A stretch of 64,000 bases of DNA from Flavobacteriaceae bacterium NBU2973. Lineage in GTDB: Bacteria > Bacteroidota > Bacteroidia > Flavobacteriales > Flavobacteriaceae. This document shows, in pieces, positions 8,894 to 16,262 of this stretch. Position numbers and translations under genes: made by a program. The DNA is taken from assembly GCA_026162565.1 (NCBI GenBank), contig JAOEIQ010000003.1, positions 248,001 to 312,000 of the forward strand, read 5' to 3'. Position 1 is the first letter of the stretch; every line of letters begins with the position of its first letter. The notes under the pieces were generated by a model. The model saw nothing but the letters and a program-made list of their open reading frames with translations. It was not told the DNA's origin and ran no database searches.

Positions 8894-9739
8894 ATGCCAA
8901 ACACACAACAATTAGAAGATCAAGTAACCCAAGTAAGAAGAGATATCTTACGCATGGTACACAAGGTTAATTCAGGTCATCCAGGAGGTTCTCTAGGATG
9001 CGCAGAGTTTTTTGTAACACTCTACAATGAGATCATGGATAGAGAAGAAGGTTTTGAAATGGATGGAGTTGGCGAGGATATTTTCTTTTTATCAAATGGA
9101 CATATTTCTCCTGTTTACTATAGTGTTCTGGCTAGAGTTGGTTACTTTCCTGTAGACGAATTAAATACGTTTCGATTAATAAATTCACGTTTACAAGGGC
9201 ACCCAACAACTCATGAAGGTCTTCCTGGTGTTCGAATTGCTTCAGGCTCTTTAGGTCAAGGTATGAGTGTTGCTTTGGGTGCTGCTCAAACAAAAAAATT
9301 AAATAACGATTCGCATTTAGTTTATAGCCTTCATGGAGATGGCGAATTACAAGAAGGGCAGAATTGGGAAGCTATTATGTATGCTGCTGGAAATAAAGTT
9401 GATAACATTATTGCTACAATAGATTTAAATGGCCAGCAGATTGATGGTTCTACAGATGATGTTTTACCAATGGGAAGTGTGAGAGGAAAATTTGAAGCAT
9501 TTGGTTGGACAGTTATAGATATAGAAGAAGGTAATAATGTTGATGCCATACTAAAAGGAATGGCTGAAGCTAAATCTAAAACTGGGCAAGGTAAACCAGT
9601 ATGTGTATTATTAAAGACTGTAATGGGAAATGGAGTAGATTTTATGATGCATACACATGCTTGGCATGGAAAAGCGCCTAATGATGAACAGTTAGCAATA
9701 GGATTATCACAAAACCCAGAAACTTTAGGAGACTATTAA
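8894..9739 (+). CDS. Transketolase, N-terminal (TPP-binding) subunit
   Basis: This is the N-terminal half of a split transketolase. It moves two-carbon ketol units between sugar phosphates in the pentose phosphate pathway and needs its partner encoded immediately downstream. The 281 residues cover the Pyr/PP-type TPP domain: HKVNSGHPGGSLG (about 22-35), GSLGQGMSVALGAA, and the GDG...N diphosphate-binding motif in HGDGELQEGQNWE (about 148-160). Single-chain transketolases are about 650 residues; the split form is usual in many Bacteroidota and archaea. The ATG at 8894 is the only sensible start. Confidence 0.95.
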   Translation: MPNTQQLEDQVTQVRRDILRMVHKVNSGHPGGSLGCAEFFVTLYNEIMDREEGFEMDGVGEDIFFLSNGHISPVYYSVLARVGYFPVDELNTFRLINSRLQGHPTTHEGLPGVRIASGSLGQGMSVALGAAQTKKLNNDSHLVYSLHGDGELQEGQNWEAIMYAAGNKVDNIIATIDLNGQQIDGSTDDVLPMGSVRGKFEAFGWTVIDIEEGNNVDAILKGMAEAKSKTGQGKPVCVLLKTVMGNGVDFMMHTHAWHGKAPNDEQLAIGLSQNPETLGDY

Positions 9740-9757
9740 TCAGCAATCAAAAAACAA

Positions 9758-10711
9758 ATGAAAACTTACACAAATACCGGAAATAAAGATACAAGATCAG
9801 GCTTTGGAGCTGGTTTAACAGAACTTGGAAAAACTAACGAGAATGTGGTTGCTCTTTGTGCAGATTTAATAGGATCTCTTAAAATGGATGATTTTAAAGC
9901 TAACCATCCAGAGCGTTTTTTTCAAGTAGGAATTGCAGAAGCCAACATGATAGGCTTAGCAGCTGGAATGACTATTGGCGGAAAAATACCTTTTACAGGG
10001 ACATTTGCAAACTTTTCAACTGGTAGAGTTTATGATCAAATTAGACAAAGTGTAGCCTACTCTGATAAAAACGTAAAAATATGTGCGTCTCATGCTGGAT
10101 TAACTTTGGGTGAGGATGGAGCAACACATCAAATACTAGAAGATATTGGTCTGATGAAAATGTTGCCTGGAATGGTAGTTATCAATCCATGTGACTATAA
10201 TCAAACTAAAGCAGCTACTATGGCAATAGCAGAACATCATGGTCCAGTATATTTACGTTTTGGACGACCAAAAGTTGCAAATTTCACACCAGAAGATCAA
10301 AAATTTGAAATAGGAAAAGCTATTAAATTAACTGAAGGAACAGATGTTACTATTGTAGCAACAGGACATTTAGTTTGGGAAGCTCTTGAAGCCTCTAGAG
10401 TATTACATGAAAAAGGAATTTCAGCTGAAGTTATTAATATACATACCATTAAACCTTTAGATGATAAAGCTATACTAGATTCAGTTGCAAAAACAGGTTG
10501 TATTGTTACAGCAGAAGAACATAATTTCTTAGGTGGATTAGGAGAGAGTGTATCTCGTGTTTTAGCAAAGCATAATCCAACACCACAAGAGTTTGTAGCA
10601 ACAAATGATACTTTTGGTGAATCTGGAACTCCTGCCCAACTTATGGAAAAGTATGGACTTAACAGTGCTGCTATAGTAAAAGCAACTGAAAAAGTAATTG
10701 GTAGAAAATAA
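9758..10711 (+). CDS. Transketolase, C-terminal subunit
   Basis: This 317-residue partner of the upstream gene carries the pyrimidine-binding domain (about 1-170, with VGIAEANMIGLAAGM containing the Glu that activates the TPP aminopyrimidine, and SHAGLTLGEDGATHQ) and the transketolase C-terminal domain (about 185-310). It lies 18 nt after the first subunit, consistent with one transcript and stoichiometric assembly. 1-Deoxyxylulose-5-phosphate synthase is an alternative for this architecture, but DXS is normally a single chain, so transketolase is preferred. Confidence 0.95.
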   Translation: MKTYTNTGNKDTRSGFGAGLTELGKTNENVVALCADLIGSLKMDDFKANHPERFFQVGIAEANMIGLAAGMTIGGKIPFTGTFANFSTGRVYDQIRQSVAYSDKNVKICASHAGLTLGEDGATHQILEDIGLMKMLPGMVVINPCDYNQTKAATMAIAEHHGPVYLRFGRPKVANFTPEDQKFEIGKAIKLTEGTDVTIVATGHLVWEALEASRVLHEKGISAEVINIHTIKPLDDKAILDSVAKTGCIVTAEEHNFLGGLGESVSRVLAKHNPTPQEFVATNDTFGESGTPAQLMEKYGLNSAAIVKATEKVIGRK

Positions 10712-10759
10712 TTTTCTTTTTTAATCGTTTTTAAATAAGTAATCAAAAAACGATCATTT

Positions 10760-11347
10760 ATGAAAAAATTAAGTTGTTTATTAGTATTACTAACCACCAC
10801 ATTACAATTTACTATCGCGCAAAGTGGTAGTGGTTTTGGAATTAAAGCTGGATTAAATTATAATGCCAATGGCGATTATGTAGATTCTTTTAATTCTAAT
10901 ATTGAAAACCCAGATAGAAATATTGGCTATCATTTTGGCATTTTTGGAAAACTTGGAAATAAAGTTTATTTCAAACCAGAATTAGTGTACACTAAAACTA
11001 AAAGTGATTACGATAGTGGAGATTTTGATATGCAAAAACTCGATGCTCCATTATTAGTAGGAATCAAAGTTTTAGGTCCTGTTAGTGTTTTCGCTGGACC
11101 ATCTTTACAGTATATTATTGATTCAGAATTTGAAAACATTGACATTGATGATGTAGAAAATGATTTTTCTGTCGGTCTTAATTTTGGCATTGGTTTGAAT
11201 ATTGACAAATTAGGAATTGATCTACGCTACGAAAGAGGCTTCTCTGATAATGAAGCAACTTTTCTAAATAATAATAACATCAATATTAACAATAGATTAG
11301 ATACACGACCAGATCAACTCATTTTGAGTTTATCGCTCTTATTATAG
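10760..11347 (+). CDS. Outer-membrane beta-barrel protein (porin/PorT-like)
   Basis: This 195-residue protein has a cleavable signal peptide (about 1-20, ending FTIAQ). The mature part is rich in alternating hydrophobic strands with a terminal LSLSLLL strand, as in the OMP_b-brl_2 family. A strand opening FGIKAGLNYNAN is characteristic. It probably forms an 8-strand barrel in the outer membrane; the ligand is unknown. It lies 48 nt after the transketolase pair and before a strong terminator, so it may share that transcript, though no functional link is evident. A second barrel of the same broad family is encoded at 27081. Confidence 0.8.
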   Translation: MKKLSCLLVLLTTTLQFTIAQSGSGFGIKAGLNYNANGDYVDSFNSNIENPDRNIGYHFGIFGKLGNKVYFKPELVYTKTKSDYDSGDFDMQKLDAPLLVGIKVLGPVSVFAGPSLQYIIDSEFENIDIDDVENDFSVGLNFGIGLNIDKLGIDLRYERGFSDNEATFLNNNNININNRLDTRPDQLILSLSLLL

Positions 11348-11350
11348 CAT

Positions 11351-11379
11351 AAAGCCTCACAATTGTGAGGCTTTTTTTT
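11351..11379 (+). terminator. Intrinsic terminator
   Basis: The stem AAAGCCTCAC / GTGAGGCTTT with a short AATT centre is followed by eight T residues directly after the beta-barrel gene. Confidence 0.9.
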
Positions 11380-11412
11380 AAAAAAAACCCCCAACGGAAG
11401 TTGAGCTTAAAA

Positions 11413-11429
11413 GTCGGGGTGGCAGGATT
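11413..11429 (-). repeat. Partial duplicate of the tRNA-Pro 3' end
   Basis: The 17 bases 11413-11429 are identical to 11547-11563, which hold the 3' acceptor and T-arm end of the functional tRNA-Pro plus one flanking base. After that the sequence diverges, so no second tRNA can fold. It looks like the relic of a tandem tRNA copy or an attachment-site duplication. Confidence 0.75.
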
Positions 11430-11490
11430 AACTGTGTTGATCCTGAAATTGTGTTATTTCAAATTAAAGATTCACTTTAATTTATTAAAC

Positions 11491-11531
11491 TAAAAAAGTT
11501 CTCTTAAGAAAATAAATTTTCTACGAGAACT
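11491..11531 (-). terminator. Intrinsic terminator of the tRNA gene
   Basis: On the minus strand, 17 nt past the tRNA 3' end, AGTTCTC/GAGAACT and inner ATTTTCT/AGAAAAT pairings form a long hairpin. It is followed by a TTTTTT run (complement of the A-run at 11492-11497). Confidence 0.75.
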
Positions 11532-11547
11532 CTTTAACTTTAATTTG

Positions 11548-11622
11548 TCGGGGTGGCAGGATTCGAACCTGCGACCTCCGCGTCCCAAACGCGGCGCGAT
11601 AACCGGGCTACGCTACACCCCG
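11548..11622 (-). tRNA. tRNA-Pro (anticodon UGG)
   Basis: On the minus strand a complete cloverleaf can be drawn. The acceptor stem is CGGGGTG/CACCCCG with discriminator A. The D arm contains TAGCGTAGCCCGGTTA. The anticodon stem CCGCG/CGCGG encloses the loop TTTGGGA with anticodon TGG. The T arm contains GGTTCGAATCC. CCA is not encoded and must be added by CCA-adding enzyme. The gene is flanked on both sides by short copies of its own ends. The interval 11348-11771 holds only this tRNA, two terminators and repeats. Confidence 0.97.
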
Positions 11623-11627
11623 AAAAT

Positions 11628-11684
11628 AGAGAATTCGTAGTGTAGTTTATCTCGAGCGAAGTCGAGAGGCTACACCCCGAAAAT
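11628..11684. repeat. Insert with CTCGA palindrome, bounded by a duplicate of the tRNA 5' end
   Basis: Bases 11669-11684 (GCTACACCCCGAAAAT) exactly repeat 11612-11627, the 5' end of the tRNA with its flank. Between the copies are 41 bases containing the palindrome TCTCGA-GCGAAG-TCGAGA (11650-11667). This resembles a small palindromic repeat insertion with target duplication, or slippage next to the tRNA. Confidence 0.6.
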
Positions 11685-11771
11685 GGCTATCATTTTAGGA
11701 CTGCAAATATATAGTTTTTTGTTTTACAAACAATTTTATTTGTAAATTACTTACTTAAAATTCACCAAAAA

Positions 11772-12878
11772 ATGAAGCCCTTTAAATTTTTGAATATTCT
11801 TCTTTTCCTACTAACTCTCAACTCTTGTGCTCAAGATAATAAAAAGGTAAACACAGTTAAGGATTATGAGATAATTGTACCTGAATTAAGTATACCTTGG
11901 GGATTTGTATTTCTTCCTGACAATTCACTATTAATTAATGAAAAATCTGGAGAGCTAATTCATTTTAAAAATGGCAAAAAATCATTCATAGAAGGTCTAC
12001 CAGAAATTTATGTTCGAGGTCAAGGCGGCTTATTGGACATTGAATTACATCCAGACTATAAAAATAGTGGTTGGATATACTTTACTTATGCCTCATCAGA
12101 TGGTGAAGGTCGAGGCGGAAATACAACATTAATGCGAGCTCAATTAAATAATAATAAACTTGTTAATAAAGAAGTGTTATATAAAGCTAGTCCAAATTCA
12201 ACAAGAGGTCAACATTTTGGATCCAGAATCGAGTTTGATAATGAAGGTTACTTATATTTTACCATAGGAGATCGTGGTAATAGAGATGAAAACCCTCAAG
12301 ATATTACCAGAGACTGTGGTAAAGTTTATAGACTAAATGATGATGGCTCAATACCAGAGGACAACCCTTTTGTAAACGAACCAAATGCTAAAGCAGCAAT
12401 CTATAGTTATGGACACAGAAATCCTCAAGGAATGATTAAACATCCTGAAACTGGTGACATTTGGACTCATGAACATGGTCCAAGAGGAGGAGACGAAATA
12501 AATATCATTGAAAAAGGTAAAAACTATGGTTGGCCGTTAGCTAGTTTTGGTATTAACTATATTGGCACAAAATTTACTGATAAAACAACCATTCCTGGTA
12601 TGAAAGATCCTCTTCATCACTGGACACCATCAATCGCACCAAGTGGAATGGCATTTATTTCAAGTGATATTTATGGAGAATGGAAAGGAAATTTATTAGT
12701 TGGTTCTTTAAAATTTCAATATTTAGATCGTTGCGTTATTGAAAATAATAAAGTAACTAAAAAAGAAAAATTATTAGAAGGTTTAGGTCGTATTAGATCA
12801 ATAAAACAAGGACCTGATGGCTATATTTATGTTGGAGTTGAAAACTTAGGAATCATTAAATTATTACCAAAAAAATAA
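11772..12878 (+). CDS. PQQ-dependent sugar dehydrogenase, lipoprotein
   Basis: This 368-residue protein has a lipoprotein signal (lipobox LNSC, Cys19) and a soluble aldose/glucose dehydrogenase (GSDH/YliI) six-bladed propeller: PWGFVFLPDNSLLINEKSG, a HPDYKNSGWIYFTYA blade, GQHFGSRIEFD, SYGHRNPQG and THEHGPRGGDEIN, which holds predicted catalytic and PQQ/Ca ligands. It would oxidise an aldose in the periplasm or at the membrane surface. Three bases after its stop begins a small lipoprotein cytochrome c, the obvious electron acceptor. The cognate sugar is unknown. PQQ synthesis genes are not in the window, so the cofactor may be scavenged. Confidence 0.88.
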   Translation: MKPFKFLNILLFLLTLNSCAQDNKKVNTVKDYEIIVPELSIPWGFVFLPDNSLLINEKSGELIHFKNGKKSFIEGLPEIYVRGQGGLLDIELHPDYKNSGWIYFTYASSDGEGRGGNTTLMRAQLNNNKLVNKEVLYKASPNSTRGQHFGSRIEFDNEGYLYFTIGDRGNRDENPQDITRDCGKVYRLNDDGSIPEDNPFVNEPNAKAAIYSYGHRNPQGMIKHPETGDIWTHEHGPRGGDEINIIEKGKNYGWPLASFGINYIGTKFTDKTTIPGMKDPLHHWTPSIAPSGMAFISSDIYGEWKGNLLVGSLKFQYLDRCVIENNKVTKKEKLLEGLGRIRSIKQGPDGYIYVGVENLGIIKLLPKK

Positions 12879-12881
12879 AAT

Positions 12882-13286
12882 ATGCGTTATTTAATAATTA
12901 TAATATTATTTGTTTTTACTTCCTGTAACTTAAATCCCAAACAAAATACAAAAGAAGTTCAGAATAGCATAGATAGAGGTTTTGTAGTATATTCTGATTT
13001 TTGCGTGACTTGCCATTTACCCAATGGAAAAGGCGTAGCTAAAGTTTTTCCACCTTTGGCAGAATCAGACTATTTAATGAATAATCGATCTTTAAGCATT
13101 AGAGCCATAAAATATGGTCAAAATGGAGAGATTATTGTTAATGGAGAAACCTACAATACTGCTATGGCTCCACTTGGTTTATCAGATAAAGAAATAGCTG
13201 ATGTTATGAATTATATCACCAACAGTTGGGGAAATAAAAACGATACTATGATAACTCCCGAAGAAGTTTCTAAAATTAAGAAGTGA
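12882..13286 (+). CDS. Class I cytochrome c lipoprotein
   Basis: This 134-residue protein has a lipoprotein signal (FTSC, Cys15). It has one covalent haem motif CVTCH (41-45) and a distal Met ligand candidate at 95 in NTAMAPLG. The rest follows the small cytochrome c fold, with the GKGVAKVFPPLA loop and a C-terminal ADVMNYITNSWGN helix. It starts 3 nt after the PQQ dehydrogenase and probably carries electrons from PQQH2 towards a terminal oxidase. Confidence 0.92.
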   Translation: MRYLIIIILFVFTSCNLNPKQNTKEVQNSIDRGFVVYSDFCVTCHLPNGKGVAKVFPPLAESDYLMNNRSLSIRAIKYGQNGEIIVNGETYNTAMAPLGLSDKEIADVMNYITNSWGNKNDTMITPEEVSKIKK

Positions 13287-13332
13287 TTTTGATTCAATTA
13301 ATTAAATTTGTCAATAATTTTCAATTAAACTT

Positions 13333-13938
13333 ATGCTTATAATTGGTATTGCAGGTGGAACGGGCTGTGGTAAAACCACTGTTGTAAATCAAATTTTAAA
13401 TGAATTACCAGAAAGTGAAGTAAGTGTCATTTCTCAAGATTCGTATTATAAAGACACTTCTCACCTATCGTATGAAGAGCGAGTAAAAATAAATTTTGAT
13501 CATCCTAGATCGATTGATTTTGAGTTATTAGTTAATCATCTAAACGATTTAAAAAAAGGAAATCCAATAGATCAACCTGTATACTCGTTTGTAAAGCATA
13601 ATAGAACAGGAGATACTATTCACACTTTACCAAGAAAAGTGATGATTGTAGAAGGTATTTTGGTGATGTCAAACCAAGAGTTAAGAGACATGTTCGATAT
13701 TAAAATATTTGTACATGCTGACAGTGATGAACGATTAATAAGACGCTTAAAAAGAGATATAGCAGAGCGTGGTAGAGATATAGACGAAGTGTTATCTCGT
13801 TATCAAAGCACATTGAAACCTATGCATGAGCAGTTTATTGAACCAATGAAAGAGTATGCAGATATCATTATACCAAATAATAAATACAATACAGTAGCTG
13901 TAGATATTGTAAAAACAATAATTAGCGAAAGACTTTGA
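13333..13938 (+). CDS. udk: Uridine kinase
   Basis: This enzyme phosphorylates uridine and cytidine in pyrimidine salvage. The 201 residues match the family. The P-loop is GGTGCGKTT (about 8-16). SQDSYYKD, NFDHPRSIDFELL, the VEGILV Walker-B-like strand and RLIRRLKRDIAERGRD with the lid arginines follow. The stop codon overlaps the next gene's ATG (TGATG), so udk and the divIC-like gene are coupled. Confidence 0.96.
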   Translation: MLIIGIAGGTGCGKTTVVNQILNELPESEVSVISQDSYYKDTSHLSYEERVKINFDHPRSIDFELLVNHLNDLKKGNPIDQPVYSFVKHNRTGDTIHTLPRKVMIVEGILVMSNQELRDMFDIKIFVHADSDERLIRRLKRDIAERGRDIDEVLSRYQSTLKPMHEQFIEPMKEYADIIIPNNKYNTVAVDIVKTIISERL

Positions 13939-14270
13939 TGAAACTTAATTTTAAACATCCAAAAATCTTAAAATATTTGAGAAACTCCTATCTCATAATA
14001 TTTATCATATTCGCTATATGGATGCTGTTTATTGATGCCAATTCATTATTTATTCATAACGACCTTAATAATGAAATTGATGATCTAGAACAAGAAAAAG
14101 AGTATTATAAAAAAGAAATAGAAAAAGATAAAAAAGCCATAAAAGAATTGAGTAATGAAGAAGGCATGGAGAAATTTGCTAGAGAACAGTATTACATGAA
14201 AAAAGATAATGAAGAAATTTACATTATAGAATACCCAGATAGTATTGCAAAAAAAGATGAAAATGAGTGA
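13938..14270 (+). CDS. FtsB/DivIC-type septum formation initiator
   Basis: This 110-residue bitopic protein has one transmembrane helix (about 15-35), then a charged coiled coil (about 45-80, DLEQEKEYYKKEIEKDKKAI) and a small C-terminal globular end with EGMEKFAREQYYMKK. This is the usual DivIC/FtsB layout. It would act with FtsL and FtsQ in the divisome. The start is the ATG at 13938, overlapping the udk stop; a TTG one codon earlier is not needed. The next gene's ATG overlaps its 3' end. Confidence 0.88.
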   Translation: MKLNFKHPKILKYLRNSYLIIFIIFAIWMLFIDANSLFIHNDLNNEIDDLEQEKEYYKKEIEKDKKAIKELSNEEGMEKFAREQYYMKKDNEEIYIIEYPDSIAKKDENE

Positions 14271-15603
14271 TAAACTTTTTAGTGACTTTTCTGAAGTTTC
14301 TTCAAAGCAGTGGAAACAAAAAATACAAGTAGACCTTAAAGGTGTTGACTATAATGATTCATTGATATGGAAAACTAACGAAGGCATTCATATAAAACCC
14401 TTTTACCATTTTGATGAGTTTGATGAGTTACCAAAAGTGTCTAACACTCAAGCTTCAAACTGGAAAATTTGTCAATCCATTTATGTCACTAATGCTCTCG
14501 AAGCAAACTCTAAAGCAATAGATGTATTAAGCAAAGGAATAGAAAGCTTACAGTTTATTATAACAAATGATACTATTTCAATTGAACAATTATTAAAAAA
14601 TATTGATGAAATTCCTATTCATTTTAAATTGCAATTTTTATCAGAAGATTTTATTAATCAGATTGAAAAATTTGCACCAAATTCTCACGTAAATATTGAC
14701 TTAATTGGTAATCTAGCTCGAACAGGAAATTGGTATCATAATTTAAATCAAGATCATAAAATATTAGATACTGTAATAGCAAATAATTCAGTTTCATTGA
14801 GTGTAGATATATCTTTATATCAAAATTCTGGAGCAAATTCTATTCAGCAATTAGCTTATGGAATAGCGCATTTAAATGAGTATTTAAATCACTTTCAAAA
14901 CAAGGATTTTAACATAAATTTCAATGTAGCCGTTGGCACAAACTACTTTTTTGAAATTGCTAAATTGAGAGCTTTGCGTATATTATTTCAAACACTTGCT
15001 TCAGAATATAATTTAGAAACTAATTGCCATGTTTTTGTTACTCCAACAAAACGCAATAAAACGCTTTACGATTACAATACCAATATGCTTCGTACAACTA
15101 CAGAATGTATGAGTGCTATTTTAGGAGGAGCCAATACTATTTGCAATTTACCATATGATGCCATTTATCATAAGGATAATGAATTTGGAGAGCGTATTTC
15201 TCGAAATCAATTATTGGTATTAAAACATGAAAGTTATTTTGATAAAGTTGATAATCCTTCAGATGGATCCTATTATATAGAATCGCTAACTAATGAACTA
15301 GCAGAAAAGGCTCTAGAACTTTTTAAAGATATTGAAGCTAGTGGAGGTTTTTTAAAACAACTAAAAGAAGGTACTATTCAACGTAAAATAAAAGAAAGTG
15401 CTCAAAAAGAACAAGAACAATTTGATTCAGAAAAAGAAATATTATTAGGAACCAATAAATACACAAATTCTAGTGATAAAATGAAACATGAACTAGAATT
15501 ATTTCCTTTTGTAAAAACTAATAAACGTAAAACTCTGATAGAACCAATAATTGAAAAACGCCTTGCTGAAAAATTAGAACAGGAAAGGCTGAATAATGAA
15601 TAA
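14263..15603 (+). CDS. mutA: Methylmalonyl-CoA mutase small (beta) subunit
   Basis: This non-catalytic partner of the large subunit encoded at 16263 forms the heterodimer that interconverts methylmalonyl-CoA and succinyl-CoA. It has 446 residues from the ATG at 14263 (MSDKLFSDFSE), overlapping the divIC stop. Another in-frame ATG at 14257 is possible. It contains the TIM-barrel part only: KQWKQKIQVDLKG near the N-terminus, an NTICNLPYDAIYHK segment and DNPSDGSYYIESLTNELAEKA. It has no cobalamin-binding domain, as expected of a degenerate small subunit. Its stop lies inside a 7-bp tandem repeat. Confidence 0.93.
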   Translation: MSDKLFSDFSEVSSKQWKQKIQVDLKGVDYNDSLIWKTNEGIHIKPFYHFDEFDELPKVSNTQASNWKICQSIYVTNALEANSKAIDVLSKGIESLQFIITNDTISIEQLLKNIDEIPIHFKLQFLSEDFINQIEKFAPNSHVNIDLIGNLARTGNWYHNLNQDHKILDTVIANNSVSLSVDISLYQNSGANSIQQLAYGIAHLNEYLNHFQNKDFNINFNVAVGTNYFFEIAKLRALRILFQTLASEYNLETNCHVFVTPTKRNKTLYDYNTNMLRTTTECMSAILGGANTICNLPYDAIYHKDNEFGERISRNQLLVLKHESYFDKVDNPSDGSYYIESLTNELAEKALELFKDIEASGGFLKQLKEGTIQRKIKESAQKEQEQFDSEKEILLGTNKYTNSSDKMKHELELFPFVKTNKRKTLIEPIIEKRLAEKLEQERLNNE

Positions 15604-15611
15604 TGAATAAT
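15591..15611 (+). repeat. Three tandem copies of GAATAAT across a stop codon
   Basis: GAATAAT is repeated exactly three times at 15591-15611 and includes the mutA stop codon (15601-15603). Slippage would only alter the distance to the next gene, 13 nt downstream, or the last few residues. Confidence 0.8.
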
Positions 15612-15616
15612 TTTAT

Positions 15617-16261
15617 ATGAAAATCTTTAAAAAATCAATATGCATCATAATTATTCTATTGGTAACCACTGGTTGTAATATGGATAATTTTGACTATAAA
15701 TATGCCAATAAAGCAGATTTTTTTAATTGTCAACATCAACATAGCTTACTATTGAAAGAAGCGTTGTATACATTCGAAAGTGACATTACAAACTATTATG
15801 GAAAGTTTAACCCAGATCCAGTATTAGTTTATAGTACTTTCATAATAAAGGGTGTGAAAGGAACAGCAAAATACAATAGATTAGTATCTCCTCATGCTTT
15901 AAAAGTTTTCGAAGCATTAAAGAAAATTGAAGGGTTGTGGGATAAAAACGGGAAAAATAGTAAACTTAATTATAATAGTGATATAATAGAGTGTATAGCT
16001 AAAAATATAAAAGATGACGATTTAAAAACAACATTTAAATCTCTTATTTCAGTTAACAGTATGAGTCCAATGCAATTTGGATATCCTTTAGTTCCAAAAT
16101 ACCAACAACTAATTACCGATAAACATCTTGCACTCTATGCCGCATTAGATTTATACTATGAAAGGTTATTTTATGCTGATTTATCTGAAAACGCACATAA
16201 AAAGAAAACAACTAAAAATACAGAAGAAAAAGTAGAAGATCATTCAGGACATAATCACTAA
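15617..16261 (+). CDS. Lipoprotein of unknown function between the mutase subunit genes
   Basis: This 214-residue protein has a lipoprotein signal (TTGC, Cys20) and a mostly helical body. It contains no motif I recognise. The C-terminal tail is charged and ends DHSGHNH, a His-rich tip that could bind metal (inference). It sits 13 nt after mutA and 1 nt before the large mutase subunit, so it is cotranscribed. An extracytoplasmic lipoprotein has no obvious role in a cytoplasmic B12 enzyme, and I do not assign one. Confidence 0.75.
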   Translation: MKIFKKSICIIIILLVTTGCNMDNFDYKYANKADFFNCQHQHSLLLKEALYTFESDITNYYGKFNPDPVLVYSTFIIKGVKGTAKYNRLVSPHALKVFEALKKIEGLWDKNGKNSKLNYNSDIIECIAKNIKDDDLKTTFKSLISVNSMSPMQFGYPLVPKYQQLITDKHLALYAALDLYYERLFYADLSENAHKKKTTKNTEEKVEDHSGHNH

Positions 16262-16262
16262 A

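Noticed and set aside
10297-10800. 167-codon open frame on the minus strand over the transketolase C-terminal subunit gene
   Set aside because: It is antisense to a well-supported gene and looks like a by-product of that gene's codon pattern; no family resemblance.
11413-11684. Additional tRNA genes at the two partial repeats
   Set aside because: Each copy holds only 14-16 bases of one end of the tRNA and no cloverleaf can be formed.
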